Assembly (NCBI GenBank): GCA_036362985.1
Contig: JAYGXS010000001.1
Coordinates: 18,226,007-18,290,006 of the forward strand
Direction: 5' to 3'
DNA from: Ligula intestinalis
Lineage: Eukaryota; Platyhelminthes; Cestoda; Diphyllobothriidea; Diphyllobothriidae
DNA length: 64,000 bases
Shown: one piece after another, positions 36,201 to 49,641 of the stretch
Layout of the letters: every line of letters starts with the position of its first letter
Position numbering within the stretch: the stretch's first letter is position 1
The notes under the pieces: generated by a model
Database searches by the model: none
What the model was told of the DNA's origin: nothing
Seen by the model: only the letters and a program-made list of their open reading frames with translations
Program-made: the position numbers and the translations under genes

Positions 36201-39200
36201 TTGGCTGTAGGATGAGTGGAGTAACTTGTTTTTTCTCTCCGATTTGTTACTTTGGATGGCTTTGCATTTTTTGTTCTTACTTCTGCAACAGTTTCCCCTC
36301 TGGAACTTCAGGACTGGAAGTATTTATTTGGTGCTAAACTTTCCATGGGGAAAAAGGAAGCTTAAATGAAGCTAAGTATTATGCTAAGGACTTGATAAAT
36401 GAAAGTAAGGCGAGAAAATTTGATCATTTACATTTGGGATTCCAATGAATTTATCTACGCTTAATATGAATATCTTATAGTCCTACAACTTTCGGATATT
36501 TAGTACACTTTCAGTATGTAGTAAGTCACAAGTAACTTAATAAGTGAGTTATTTATTTTAAAAGATAAAACGATAACAACCTCTATATATGATGGTCTTA
36601 TGCGCACATGTTTGATTTTGATGGCCCTGGTAACCTTTATCGTGCATTACATTAAAATTTAAATGCCAGCGTAGTGAAAGGAAATGGCCCCCGAGAAGAG
36701 AATATTTTACGCAGTTTATAAGGATGCTAAAAGTAAGCATTCTGGCATTTTGCCAGCGTCTAAATGTTTAAACGGACGAATAATGTATATTAACAATTTT
36801 CGCCGGGCTGAGATAAGAGCAATGTCAACAAAACCCTAAATAAAATGTGAATATAGTACAACTTCGTGAAATAAATGGAATGAAAACATCAAATGTATCA
36901 GTTCAATCACTAAAGTACCAAGCACTGGCTTCAAACGTGTTAAACCTATAAGTTTACTCTTGATAACGCGCTGGCCTTGAAGGATTTCCTAAGCCACTGG
37001 TTCTAAACTAAATACGACACTAAAAAACTGAGCTAAAGTTGAATGGGTAAGGTCCACATCAAAGTCAAAAATAACTTTATATGAACGTTAGTGCATCGAA
37101 CTCAGAAGTGTATCTATAGGAAAGATTAAATCATCTCACCAAGCAGTTTCATGCCTAGATTTTTCGCAAGGATGTACAATGCTTTTTTTCAATTCATTGC
37201 CACGTTGTATGGGTTTTTACTTTAAATTAATACGCCCATGACACTTTCATAGGGCTCACGTATTTGAAAATTCAGAATTTCAAAATTGTATATGAGTAAC
37301 AAAAAATGCTGGACGATCTGCTGAGCAAAATGAGCAGCTGTCTTTGGCCGCACACTATGCATATTGCCTAGTATAATCTAAAAAGCTGAGGTGTAAAACC
37401 GTGCCCATGCCAATATTTGAAGCAATTTATCGGTAACTCGAAGTATATTGTCCACGGGTACGGCACTAAATGCAACCAGCTCTACTTATCAAAAGTAAAT
37501 AGAAACACTTTTGGGGTCAATAACTCCGTACCTCGAATTGACTTTAAATTGCGCTCTACTTTTTAAAGCATAAAATGATTTGGTTAAAAAAACATTAGGT
37601 ATAGAAGATTGCTTCCATTTTATAATATTAAAAATACCTATCGCATGGTGCATTTAAGATGCATCTTTCACTTATCTCCACAGTGATCTGCTTCGTATGG
37701 GGAAGAAAAATTAGGCATACTAAAAACTCAAACGCCGACATCTGCGCAAAATTGCTGAGTTCGTGTGTGATTTCTTCCGTCATGAGCGTTGTGTGCTAAA
37801 AATTACTGAGATTACGAAGCGCATCCTAGTTTGACTGCCCACTAGCTAAGAGACGACATGAAAACGCGTTGCTGATTGCAAGCAATGGTATACAAATTTT
37901 AAAATCAATTATAAGTGACACTAAATATCCTTAATGGTCACGCTAATGTATAATAGTTTCTGTACGAAATCCTTTTTAAAACGAAAGAAAAAAGCGCTTG
38001 CGTACAATCAAAACGCCCATCTTTCTATAATGTTGCTCGAAAAATTCACGTATGCGCGTACAGTTAGTTCATTTGGAAGTAACCACAAGAACACGCAAAC
38101 GCCCGTTTTCATACCCCACCCATAAATGTCCCTATGTTTCCTAACTTTATGCTGAAAGAGGAGAAAGCATGGAGTCGGCATATTACAGGGTCAAATTCAA
38201 GAACACACGTTCATGTCAAAACGTACATGGACACAGTTAGATAAAGAAAACCGCATGCGGAAGACGACAGCTTAGTATTTAAGATAGCCTCTATGATTTA
38301 TACCTCTTACACCTTTGCACAACAAAATAAGGTCCATTTATACGCATGCGTTCTTGAAAATGGGAATAAGCTGGCAATTTTACTAATTTTATAAGCTCGC
38401 ACAAAAGCAACAGACACTTCATATTGATATTTTGCCGACTGATTCTCAATGTTTGTTAGCAAGCCTGAGATCATTGAAAAACAGAAACTATTACAAAAAT
38501 ACCGGAAAGTTTTTCCCTTTATTCTATTGTTTAATAGATATTTGAAACTTTAGCGGTCGTATAATCAATGCATTGGTGAGGTGTAAGCATAGCGCACGCT
38601 GTGACTGGCACCAATTACATACAATTCTGCGTTACCTACGTCCTCTTTTTGTGGAAGAGAACTTCCTTTGTTAGCTAAGCGAAAAGTTGAGCATTTTCAG
38701 CTCAGTAATCGGAAAATTGATTTCTTTCGTAGGAATTGTATTTAGTTATTTGAAGCTCTTAAACGTGAGTGGAAAATTGGTTTGCACGTATCCATTACCA
38801 GCACATACGGTTTGTCTTCATCAATCAGAAAATACTTCTGTATGGTAGAAGGTGCATTTCCGATTTTTAGCGTATTGGACGTTGACCGATCCGAAACATG
38901 ACTCTGTCGTCCCATTCTGCCTTGGGACTCACACTCGATTCCCGCCTGCAGCCACACAGCGGCTGATATTATAGGCAGATTTCAGAGAATAACATCCCAG
39001 ATTATGTCATTTTACAGTATTTTGATAATAAAACCATTTGTTTTCGAAAAAGTCCAACTTCATAATTTTGTTATGGAGAACGACAAAGTGCCTTTTTCTT
39101 TGCATTAAATTAAAACACACCTTTTAAGGACTCCTCAAACTGCGCACCTAGGAATACAGTGATGAGTAAACTGTTTGATTGGCGCTTTCACACTCAGTAT

Positions 39201-39546
39201 GAAACATCATTTCAACAAATTTTGCACAAAAACATTTCAAAATGTAAGCGGCCACTGTAATCAACAGCATTAAGGAAAGTCATTTTAAATATTGTTCCGT
39301 GAATCTAGAAAAAACGTAGACAGTTTGCTATAAATCCAGGAAAATTGTGCATTTCATCTAAAAAAATACGCATCAACAACCTAAATCGTATGCTACATTG
39401 TATGCTTTAGCACCTACATCTGTCTATGATGTTACTTGTAAACTAACGCACATGCATTTAGCCACTTGAAAAATTTGATTACTCGAACGATTATAAACTC
39501 TTCTAATTAATATAAAACGAATAAATAACTATTCATGAGTCAAAAT
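33250..39546. other. Intronic AT-rich sequence, nothing recognised
   Basis: Only short chance ORFs. Additional small protocadherin exons could hide here but cannot be called by eye. Confidence 0.4.
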
Positions 39547-39560
39547 CTATCGGAATGTAC

Positions 39561-42500
39561 CTTTTCTGCTGGGTGAGTAGTCCTTAAGACTGACGGCGTA
39601 CTGCAAAACTGGCCCTTGAGCTTGCAGGCCCACTTGAGGTGGATAATTTGCGAGAGGGTGGAGGAAGGACTCGGAGTGGGAGGCTGCCGCATCCATACAC
39701 CGCTGAGTTTGAAATTCCATATCCAATCTCTCCCGGCGCCGTCTTTTTGACCTGTTGTAGACCATGAGGATTAGCCAGGCCAAGAAAAGACCTGTGAGGA
39801 AGACGATACATCCTCCAAAAACCACACTGAGCATAGTTTTCGCTGGCATTCCGAAGAAGCCGCCCTCTCCACGCATGCTATCTAGCCCTTCTTCATCGTT
39901 GTCTTGTTGCCGGGAGCTCAAGGACATGTACTCGGCTAGAGTCGGCTGGTTTTGCAGACGAATGAGTAGTCGCTCTACGGGTAGTGGACGACCCTTTTTG
40001 CTTTGTGGTGGGCCTAAATCGTCGGCTGACACCACTAGGAGAAACACCGAATCACAATTATCGATCAGGCTGCCAGAATTAACAAACAGCTCGCCGGACT
40101 GCTTGTCGAGATAAAACAGTTCATTTGAGACGGGACCCTGGATGACAGAATACACAATGGTCCCGTTTCTGCCGAGATCTGCATCTGTCGCTTCTATGTG
40201 GCCAATCGAACTGCCCATTGTCTCCCGGCAGGAGACATTCAGCTGATTTCCACCCTCGCTTCCCGCACTAGCATTGGGGAAAATGAAAACTGGGGCGTTG
40301 TCATTTGTGTCTGCCACCTCCACGAAAATTTCTGCAGTACTGGAAAGATTCTTGGACTGAAGCAGGCCATTTGACATGGTCTGTTGCGAGTCCGTAACGC
40401 GAACCATAAAGTGGAAGTGAGCCCTTTTCTCTCGATCCAGGGGATGGCGAAGGAACAGTTTATTGTCGCGAATGCTAAAGTGCCGATGCAGTGTTCGGAC
40501 TTCAGAGGAAAAAATGGAGGCAGCAGCTGCCGCTGCGGCGGCGGCACTGTCAGCCTCGCCTGAGCTACCACCGGAAGCCTGAAATGGCTCGATGGCGAAT
40601 GCAAAGCCCTGATTTCCGATGTCCACATCGGTGACATTAAAGACTATGAGGGGCTCGAAGACTTGCTCATTTTCAGTCAGGCGTATGATGTAGGTCTCGC
40701 GCTCAAACATGGGTGGGTTGTCATTAACATCGTCCAAATGTACGATAACTTCCGTGCATGTTTTGTGCTGATCGTCACTGGCACAGAGACTGAATTGGTG
40801 ACTTTTTCGCTGTTCACGGTCCAGGACGTTCTTTGTGCTCAATTTCCCAGTAGATGGGTCAACATCAAACAACTGGTAGTCAAAAGCCATGGCCTGATCA
40901 CCCATGTCTGAGTGGTCTAGATCGAATTTCGGAGAGGGTGCGGTACTGGGTTCGATGTGGTAAACCAGAGAATTGTTGAGATCCCTGTCAAAAGCAGTCA
41001 CTGGCATTGGTTGATTTTCGCCTACCGTGAGCAGGGGAGTACCAGATGGACTACCTTCGGCCACATGAAAGGCGTAAATGTGTTGAAAAAACTGCGGAGC
41101 CTCGTCATTTTCATCCAGCAGGATAACTCTGACCGATTTCTTGCTGGCTAACGGTGGATTTCCACTGTCAGAACATTCAATTGTCAGGATATACTCGCTT
41201 TTTTGCTCGCGGTCTAATTCGCCGGCTGTTTCGAGGCTGTAGAAATCAGCAAACTTATGAATTCGAAATTTGTGAGTCCAGTTTAAGAGATTACACGTGG
41301 TAAGGCCTGCATCACCCTGGTCTCTGTCAATTGCACTGAAAAATACTAGGGACAGTCCCTGTGGGGAGTTTTCCAGCACTTCCAGGGTCTCGATATCACC
41401 TTTGGGGCGAGCTTGACCATCACTGACTGTGCCCTGGAGTTTAATTTCGGGAGCATTATCGTTACAGTCTTTCACCCGGATGTCCAGAGTAAGAGTGGCG
41501 GTTTTACGTTCCTTTTTTATACTTTCTGCTATGGCGCGGGAGGTTTTCTTGAGAAGGTGTTTTGTCAAATTTTGCATCTCAAGCGTGGAATCACAATTTG
41601 CATCAATAGCCAATACCGATAACTTATAGCGTTTTGTGCGTTCATAGTCGAGGCTACGTTCCAGCGTCAGTCTTCCACTTATGGGTTCCAGGGAGAAGGT
41701 GGTAGGAACTTCATTTGGAGGAAAACCAGGGCCGAGTTTGTAGATGATCTTGTTAGCGGGTGGAGCGTCTTTGTCTTCTGCAACAACCTGAATTAATACC
41801 GACGAGACGGATATATTTTCGTAGATTTGAATCAGTCGCCAGCCACTGCCCTGATCTATCATCTCGGAGACCTCCACGTTGCCCAGTTGGGTGACAGTGA
41901 CAAATGTTGGTGCGAATTCATTAACGTCCAAGACATATACATGCAGGCAAAGCGTGCTCTGTTGGCCACCACTGTCTGTAGCATAAATGATGAGTTCGTA
42001 CTCAGATTTAGTCTCTCTGTCTAGCTCTCGGGCAACTTCGAGAGCCAGAGAAGAGTCCTTTGTTTGGTAAACCAATCGAAAGGGCCCGACGGCTACCCAA
42101 GTTGGTGTTGATCTGCTAGCATCGATCGGAAGTTCAACCTTCCGCAGTGTCCCAGGCTCTTGGAAAGAATCCGATTCAGGTGACTTCATTGCAATGAAGT
42201 AGGTGATGGCAGAGTTTTCCGGTAGAAAGTCATCATCAACCGCAGTAGGCAGGGCAAAACTCTGTCCAATACCTTCCATGCCCTCAGGGAAGGTGATATG
42301 CAAGCAGTCCGTGGCGGGACCATGAGAAATTTCAGATCTTCCTGGATCCACCTCGAGATCCACATGAGCAAAATGGGGCGCGTTATCATTCACATCATTT
42401 ATAACTGCATTGATCCGCGAGAAGGGTTTTAAGGTTGATGATCCCCCATCGTTTGCAAGCACCACAGCACTCAATCGACACTGCGGTACCTTCGTGAAGA

Positions 42501-42918
42501 ACTGACTATAACCCATTTGGTTATAAGTTGCGTCATTTTGACTCAGGAACGATGGGCCCGACTGAATTGGGCCCTCGGTCCGACAGCAAGACTTGACTGC
42601 ATGGCACAACTCACCAGACTCAAGGTCAAGACTTTTTAAAACCGTTAAAGTGTAATCCGGATTCAGCTGAAAGAATGAACTAAACGGTCCAGGACCGAGT
42701 CTGACCTGCCTTTCTTGAGATATATGCAGGAATGCACGAAGGTCTCTCAGAACCACACTTCCAACAGTGACATTTTCAAATACTTGAATTTCCGCCTGAT
42801 CCCCGCCTGCATAGGACTTCACGCTAGAATAGATAGCGTCGTATGCGTACATAAACGCCACTTGATAGAGGAGGAGGATAAACAGAAGCACAGGATTGAT
42901 TGGACTACAAGCATGCAT
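39561..42918 (-). CDS. Delta-type protocadherin, large 5' coding exon (signal peptide, seven cadherin repeats, TM)
   Basis: Calcium-dependent homophilic adhesion receptor of the plasma membrane. The open frame runs 1123 codons to a stop at 39547-39549. The product starts with a hydrophobic signal peptide (about residues 9-25). Inter-repeat calcium motifs of the DxNDNAP type lie at residues 175 (DVNDNAP), 331 (DVNEFAP), 484 (DCNDNAP), 602 (DENDEAP), 730 (DVNDNPP) and 870 (DTNDNAP). LDRE motifs lie near 299, 568, 699 and 827. This gives seven cadherin repeats, the number in delta-1 protocadherins. A transmembrane helix spans about 1029-1054, followed by a basic stop-transfer run (KRRRRER, 1058). 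Repeat 1 has an extra Cys cluster (residues 105-147), and repeat 6 has a nine-alanine run (792-800). The cytoplasmic part is only about 70 residues before the stop. A GT donor at 39560/39559, after AAAAG, lets the exon continue in phase 1 to the exon at 14016. That donor is weak at +4 to +6. Family call certain; exon end inferred. Confidence 0.93.
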
Positions 42919-43860
42919 TTTTTCTGTCGTTTATGGTGTGATAAAAGCAGGGAGATGGCTTATCGTTTCTTCATGGTGGTCCAGTGGCCTAGTAGATGAT
43001 CGAAGGCAAGTCAAGTTCAAGAGGATATGCGTCCCTGTGTGTGTGTAATCGTCCAGTGTATACAGCGAACCTATTGTTGTGCACAAACAGCGCTAATCGG
43101 GTAAACAGTGGCCTCTCAGAGTCCAAGAATAGGCATTGACGAGTTAGCCATCGTTCCATGCATTTGTCGGGAGCTATGCATGTGCGCGCACGGTAGTTGC
43201 TGCTGCTGTCGCTGCTGCTTTCGTGGCATGTGTTGGGAGCCGAGCCGGTCAGCGCGAATATCTGGTCGCGTGCATTCTGCCTAGTAGACGTGCGCGCCCA
43301 TCATCCCTTGGCTCTGATTGGTAGGACATGTTCATCGCTCATTGGTTCACTGTCGGGTCCACAGCTGAATCATACAGGCATGGCGCGCTTCGCTGCGTTT
43401 GTAGCCATCGCTATAGCCATGGGAGCGCCTGACTGTTCGGTGTTTACGCTAGAGGGATTAGCTACCACGGGCTGATCCGGGTGCTGTTAGGGCTCACCGT
43501 TCAACCCTCTCCCCGTCATAAGTGAAAACTGGGGAACAAAATGGTTTTAGTAGGTTGTTATAGTGCGTCTCACACCTGCGCTGTCCCTTTGCGGCAGCAG
43601 AAAACATACAAAATCTTCCCACGCAACAGGCTCCTCGGTTCTGCATCTCCCCGTCCGACTGCTTCGTTTGATCGGTTGTATGAGAAATGGTCCAATAGGA
43701 AATTGAATGGAAATCGTGAAAATATTCAGAACTGCCAAACTGTTTTTTTTAAGACGTCAGTATGAAATTTGTGTACCAGAACTGTCATCGAAAACTTTTT
43801 TTGTACAATAGCAGTTCTATTTTATGTCTTAGTAAAAGAGCAATCATAATTTTCTAGGTT
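42919..43860 (-). promoter_or_regulatory. 5' flank / presumed 5' UTR and promoter region of the protocadherin
   Basis: This segment precedes the initiator ATG at 42918 (minus strand). The part at about 43140-43500 is clearly more GC- and CpG-rich than the surrounding sequence, as expected near a transcription start. I see no convincing TATA box or other defined element. A plus-strand ORF (43197-43475) starts with a hydrophobic leader-like stretch, but I have no other support for it as a gene. Confidence 0.35.
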
Positions 43861-43869
43861 TGCTCTGGA

Positions 43870-44060
43870 TGTCTACAGCCCAACCCAATTTCCTCCCCTT
43901 CTCCAGCATAAGGACCAATACCGCCATGCGGACGGGGTGAAAACGATGAGTTGTAATCAAAGTACCCTTAGAAACCCTTTCCAACTGTACAGTTTTCATT
44001 TTCGCTGCAAATGTACTGGCCTGATAAAGACTTGCTGAAAAAAAATGTTTGCCAAATTAA
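43870..44060 (+). repeat. SINE-like repeat (family with 3' hammerhead), copy 3, partial
   Basis: It shares with copy 2 the blocks AACCCAATTTCCTCCCC, ATAAGGACC, CGCCATGCGGACGGGGTGAA and the end TGTACTGGCCTGATAAAGAC. TTGCTGAAAA follows, then TGTTTGCCAA, which can pair partly with ACTGGC as stem I. The core has G8 changed to A (CUGAUAA), which should abolish cleavage. It lies upstream of the protocadherin. Confidence 0.5.
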
Positions 44061-47000
44061 CTTCTCAAATTTTACTCTTAAACATAACCTTAACGCCAGC
44101 AATAACCCGAATCGCTTTTTCGCATATTTTAAAGCCACATGTCTCGGGGTGGCGGAAGTTTTATATTCCTGTATCTCTGACTGAGACCATAATGAAACAC
44201 AGTAGTTCAAATTTCTTCCCTTTTGCAACCATGCACCTGCTTTTTGTATGCACTTGATGCCGATTTCTACAGGAAATAGACGTTCAAAAGGCAAAGTATA
44301 ATCACCAGTCTAGGTTAACAAAATGAACATGAACTTCACTAATGACTAAAAGTGAAAAAAGAGCCATACACCAAAGAGGTTTATTAGGTGTCAGAGTTTT
44401 CATTTTAATACTATGAATAGAGTTGTTTTTGCTTCGAAAATTGACTTCATTTTGATTGATAAGAATAAGGCCAGCAAAAAAGGCAAAATAAGGACCAAGT
44501 CGAAGTAAGAGAGTTCCAAGGGATGATTTGTCTTCATAAATTATAGGCCCAAGGCTTTCTTAATTAGAAAGAATTCAAATCTTCTAAGCAGGCTGGCACA
44601 AGTGCGACAGCTTGTACGGTTTACCGAAGATTCAATTTATCGGATCCGTTTATTTCGAGAATGCTCATCAGTTGCTTTCTATCGCTGCATAAACTTAGTA
44701 ACGTAAGAGAAAATAAAAATTGAAGTCATAAAGTCAAATCGATAAAGAAGCGTTTTGACTTTCTTAAGTTATTGATGTGTCTCTTGGCCATTTCCTATGA
44801 CCTTCCTTTTTGAAACCATTTTTCTGTATGTAACAATTTGTATTTCATCTTATGTTATTCACGTTATGCAACGAGAGGTACCAACTGATGAGCACTCTCG
44901 AAATTAATGGATTCAATCAATTTTGCTGTTTACACGATCTTCAAAAGATTCATTGTTCAAACTTTTACATACAAGCGATTAAGCAGTACGCAACTCGAGT
45001 TAGAAACTTATGGCAACATGTACAGGCAATTCGATGCCAAAAACTATAACCAAGGCTATATGGTCATTTTGAATTCATAAACTCTCTCATTAATCTGAAT
45101 TTCAGTGAGGAGACGATGCTATTATAAGATGTCTCGTCTCCGGTTACTCACACGTCCCGCAAGAAACAATAAAATGTTATGTAACGAAACTAATAAACAG
45201 GAATTCCCAATGGGCATGCAAGCCGTAGCCCTAAATCAACTGTTCATTCGCTGCGCACTGATTGTTCAGTTCGGCTTCGATGCCACATTTTCCCTTAGAT
45301 CGTCGGGGTATTGATGATATCAACCCTTGATACCCTACACCAGAGGTGCCTTCATAGGAGGACAACAGAAGAGTTAGCTACGTTCCGTTAACATAGGACG
45401 TACTTTTCTATGTTGGATAGATGAACAGCCTTCCAATCGTGCCGGAAGTGACACTTTATTTAGAAACCCGAGGTGAAGCAAGCATTAAACGGCAGTGTTT
45501 ACTTTCAACAGAAAGATTGTCCCTTTCTCAGTGTTCTGCCGATTAAAAAATTCTGAAGAAACAGTTAATGACGGAGTATTTCGCACGTAAACGCAGACAA
45601 ATAAATATGTAAATCGCTACTGTTCTGTTTCTTTAAGTCAGAAATGATACTTAGTCCAACGTTAACCAACCGCGTTTGATATTAGTCCTCAAAAACATGG
45701 AAGTTTTGAACAGATTTGGACAAGAACCATTTTCCTGGTAGTCATATATGCAGTTTGCAAAGCATAAGATGCGGTCGGTTGGCATAATGCAAAAAATGTC
45801 GTATAAGTTTGTCCCGCTTAACATTGGTTTTTCTTAAACATGCACGCACGCCTGAGAGTTTGACTGCGTGAAAAGATTCTGCACTAAAGCTTACTCTTGA
45901 GTCCTTGCGTCAAAAACAAAGAGCACAAATGTCTGGTCAACATCCAGTATATTTAATGTAGCATCTCCAGTCTACGTGCTTGCTTCATATGAACGTTACT
46001 GATTTTAAAATGCTGAATGACGGTCTATTGCGTCATTTTCTACCGCGGACGGCAAAAGTGGTACCATGTTTTGGTCCAATCAAAGAGTTCTATATACAAT
46101 TGAGGAGGAAGCAAATAAGATTATTGCTACCAGTGTGTCCTAATTCAATGATAAATATGACTAATTACATCGATCTCTCTGCTTAAAAAACACCCTCCAC
46201 ATATTAAGAAATCGATTTTGCGGGATATCCAGAAAAGCTACTCATTCGAGGCCTATACTAGGATCCGCTTTAAAAACAGAACAGCTGATAAAAATACATT
46301 GTTTATTCTTGACATGTTGAAGTTCTTGTCAATATAAACTCCTAAATCGTAACTCCCCTTAAAGAATGACTTCTTTTACGCATATCGAAAACTTCACCTT
46401 GAGCTTTTATATGCGATTCATCTACCAACAGTCCAAAAAGTACAGCCATTGAATCCTAGTAAAATAACAAGGCACAAAGTTAAGGTTTGTTTCTAATGTG
46501 ATGATATATTGTATACATGGCAACTACCTGTTGCCTCAATCACAAATATGCCAAGATAGGAACAATAAGCATGAATAAATATAAATGCATCAATCAGCTG
46601 CACTTTATAAACCACTTAAGTGTCAACAGCATCCATTTTCGATGCAATTTTTAAGCAATCTTTTTGAAAAGACAATAAACTTGAGCAGACATGTTTTTCA
46701 CCTAATATTATGTGTTTATATTCATATCCATTATCAGATTTAGTAAAATATTTGGTTTGTACTATTTATCGAATGTAGTTAGTTTGTTTAACGTTTTTTC
46801 TTTACCACACCTTTCATGGTTTCTCAAGTATTAATGCAAAACATCAGAAAATGGTCTCCTCATTTTAGAGACCGCGTCCTATTCATGCAAAATATGTCCG
46901 AAATTCATAACTCTTGTTAAATCAGCAAGTCAGCTTGTTTTAATTCAATACTCGGAAAATTATATTCTCATCCTTATTAACCGAAGTAATAATTTCGCTA

Positions 47001-49641
47001 CGTGAAACCGAGAGCTTGTTATAAATATTGGTTAGTATTAAGAATACCTTTTTTATTTTCGTTAAGGAATGTCACGACAAGGAGAGAAGTCAATTCGTTT
47101 GATGATATGGCCAATTTTTAATCTTATAATTAAGGTATACGGAGAAGTAACATGACTTAAAATCACGCTGAATAAAGCGTTTTTGTAAACAGCAACCTCA
47201 AGATTTTACCTAAAATGGGAACGGTTAAGTACAGTTTACGAGAGAGAAGAAAGTCTTTTTTTTCTGGGTTTAATCTTTGATTACCAATCCACCCGTGTGG
47301 TCTAGAGGTGAAGGTGGTTTGCATTTTTGCATCAATTTTCTAATCTATACTGTAAAAAAGTTCCTGTCATATGGCAGTCTATTTCAAAGTGAAAATCAGT
47401 CATACGACTATTGCAAATTGGCAAAACGTTTTATAAAAGTTTATTTAAATAGTAGACATGCCTGATGTTTTAAGCTTCGTTGAAACTAGGATTTAGTAAA
47501 AAGCAAAAGTAGTAAATAAACGTGCATTCGATAGCAATGCATGCAATTTTAAAATCTTTAATATTTCCATGCATTTTTGAATAAAGTCAGCGAATTCATC
47601 ATTTTATGCATTCAAAATATATGCCACTCATTAGGTAGGACGATTTCGGTGAAGTTACGACGACACTTTCGTCACATTATTTCCAAGTAATATTCAAATG
47701 CCAAACTTCCATCCGTGGTTGCTTAACTGTGTTTATTAAATAAAGTTAAAGAAAAAGAAGAATTCTGATGCCCAGGTCGTTACCTAGTCGCTCGGGTAAT
47801 GCAAAGGGGATACTCGTGCAAAATGAGATGGCGATTCAAAAGAGGGCTTTCGTTACGATTTACGGTTCAAATAAATGAATATGCTGTGTTATTATTGGGT
47901 AAGACTAAATTTTTCCATAGTCCTATACATGTGAATCGCTAAATACTGTAACAGTGTGGCCCAAATGCACTCTGATATTGTTTAAAGACACTTAAAGTAA
48001 AATGAGACAGCTACCTATTGTTCTCCATTATAGCACATATGGTATAGTGAAGTAATATCAAGTATCTGGCTACGGTCTACCGCAATAAGAGCCCATAATT
48101 GATAACTGATATATTAAAACCCACAGTTCAGTTAAGTATAAAACTTCCTATGTGGTCATACATTTTCATAATTGAAAGTCTGAAAGATTTTCAAAACACA
48201 GGTAGATAACCTATGTTTGAATATTCGTCGTTAGCATCTTTAAAACTGATACAAACATGAATGTTTAAGAATTTTCACGCCGCAAAAAATTTCACTTTCA
48301 CATATATATTTTGATCGTGTACTGAGGTGACTGAGTGTTTTTCCTGTGATCAAGCAGAAATGTCCAAAGAGGTTTCACAAGAAAACTGTTATGTCCGACA
48401 GTTTCAAATATTTCCCATTTCAATAGAGACCAGAACACAAAAATGATAATGGTTTTGTAACTTTATGCGGTCTTCTGTCTCCATCTTCTTCTTAACACTA
48501 TTTGTGACTTCCCTTAGATACCTACCTTTTACCTACATTAGTCTTTCATACAACTTAGCAAAATTCACCTTGATTAAACCTCCTCTGGCAACTTTCATTT
48601 CAAAGCATTGTCTTAGTGTTGATTTTAAGCATAGCTTTCTTTGGCATAAGATGACAATCCAAATTAGGTTCTTAGATAACCTTTCTGTTTGCAAACGAAA
48701 ACTGTGCTTCTATCTTGAATCTGATTCAATTAACGTTTTATTTTCCTTATTTGTCCAAGCAGCTTTATTTTTAACTCCAAGAATGGGCCATTTTGAATTT
48801 AGGAGGGTGTCTTCAAATGACATTGCCTTGCCTCGAGTCCACCACTAGTCATAATGTTTTTAAATCAACTTTTTGAAATAATGGAAGTGGTATAGACGTG
48901 CGCAGTTTACTCCAATGATCACCATTAGCAGACTTCTATTCCGGCTACAGAGATGTCAAGGCTTTGAGTCCATTGAGGCTTTTCAGTGAGTCCCATGCAC
49001 ACTAGCGCTCCTGAGCGCACTATATTGACGTTTTAATATGCACATGCTGGACTGCCATTATGGTATTAAACTACTCTTCTTTCCGGCTGTATCCGTCCGC
49101 GTAGCAGTTTCTATCTACTACAGCTTTTCTTTAAAGTAGAGGCTCACTGAACTTTGCCTTCAATTTCTCGTTGAAGTTTTTATCTTTTGTTAGTCAACAA
49201 TTACTTTCTAAGGACTGCTAACAACCCTTCTAACCATATTATGCATTGCTGCTGCATACCTAGGCGTTCATTGAAATAAATAAATAAATAAATTTTATAT
49301 TTTAGGCCCGAAGGGCCTCGTCATTGCAAACTAAGTACTGTGGAAAAATAAATACAAAGTTGATAAATGCTGCTCTCCATGAAAATACCACATAGACAGC
49401 GGGAGCGTTTAGAAGTGTTGGTAGATTAATTCATATTCACCAACATATCGTCGTTTCAAAAAAGTAGTCAACGCACTGTGAACTAAGGAGGAAGCAGTGA
49501 AAAAAAACTCCTACTATTTAAGCTGGGGTGGAGTTCAGCGAACCCCCGCTTAAAAAAAACAAAACATAGGAGAAAAAACTGCTTCACCAATTTGCACGTA
49601 ATAGATAAAAATTTAAGCAGACCCATCTGTTAGCAATTCGT
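44061..49641. other. Intergenic AT-rich sequence, nothing recognised
   Basis: A 127-codon plus-strand ORF at 48465-48848 is Phe/Leu/Ser-rich and has no motif; treated as chance. A short AATA microsatellite lies near 49277-49293. Confidence 0.4.

Larger units (their letters stand above)
14017..39560 (-). other. Inferred 25.5-kb phase 1 intron of the protocadherin gene
   Basis: Bounded by the donor after AAAAG at 39561 and the acceptor TTTAG at 14017, both on the minus strand. No other convincing coding exon on the minus strand was found between them, although short exons would be invisible here. The intron hosts SINE-like, LINE and PLE insertions described separately. Intron status depends entirely on the proposed exon join. 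Confidence 0.5.

Noticed and set aside
39764..42389. Several ORFs on both strands inside the protocadherin exon
   Set aside because: Shadows of the cadherin frame, which alone shows the repeated DxNDNAP and LDRE motifs.
48465..48848. 127-codon plus-strand ORF
   Set aside because: Low-complexity composition without motifs; no splice or regulatory context.
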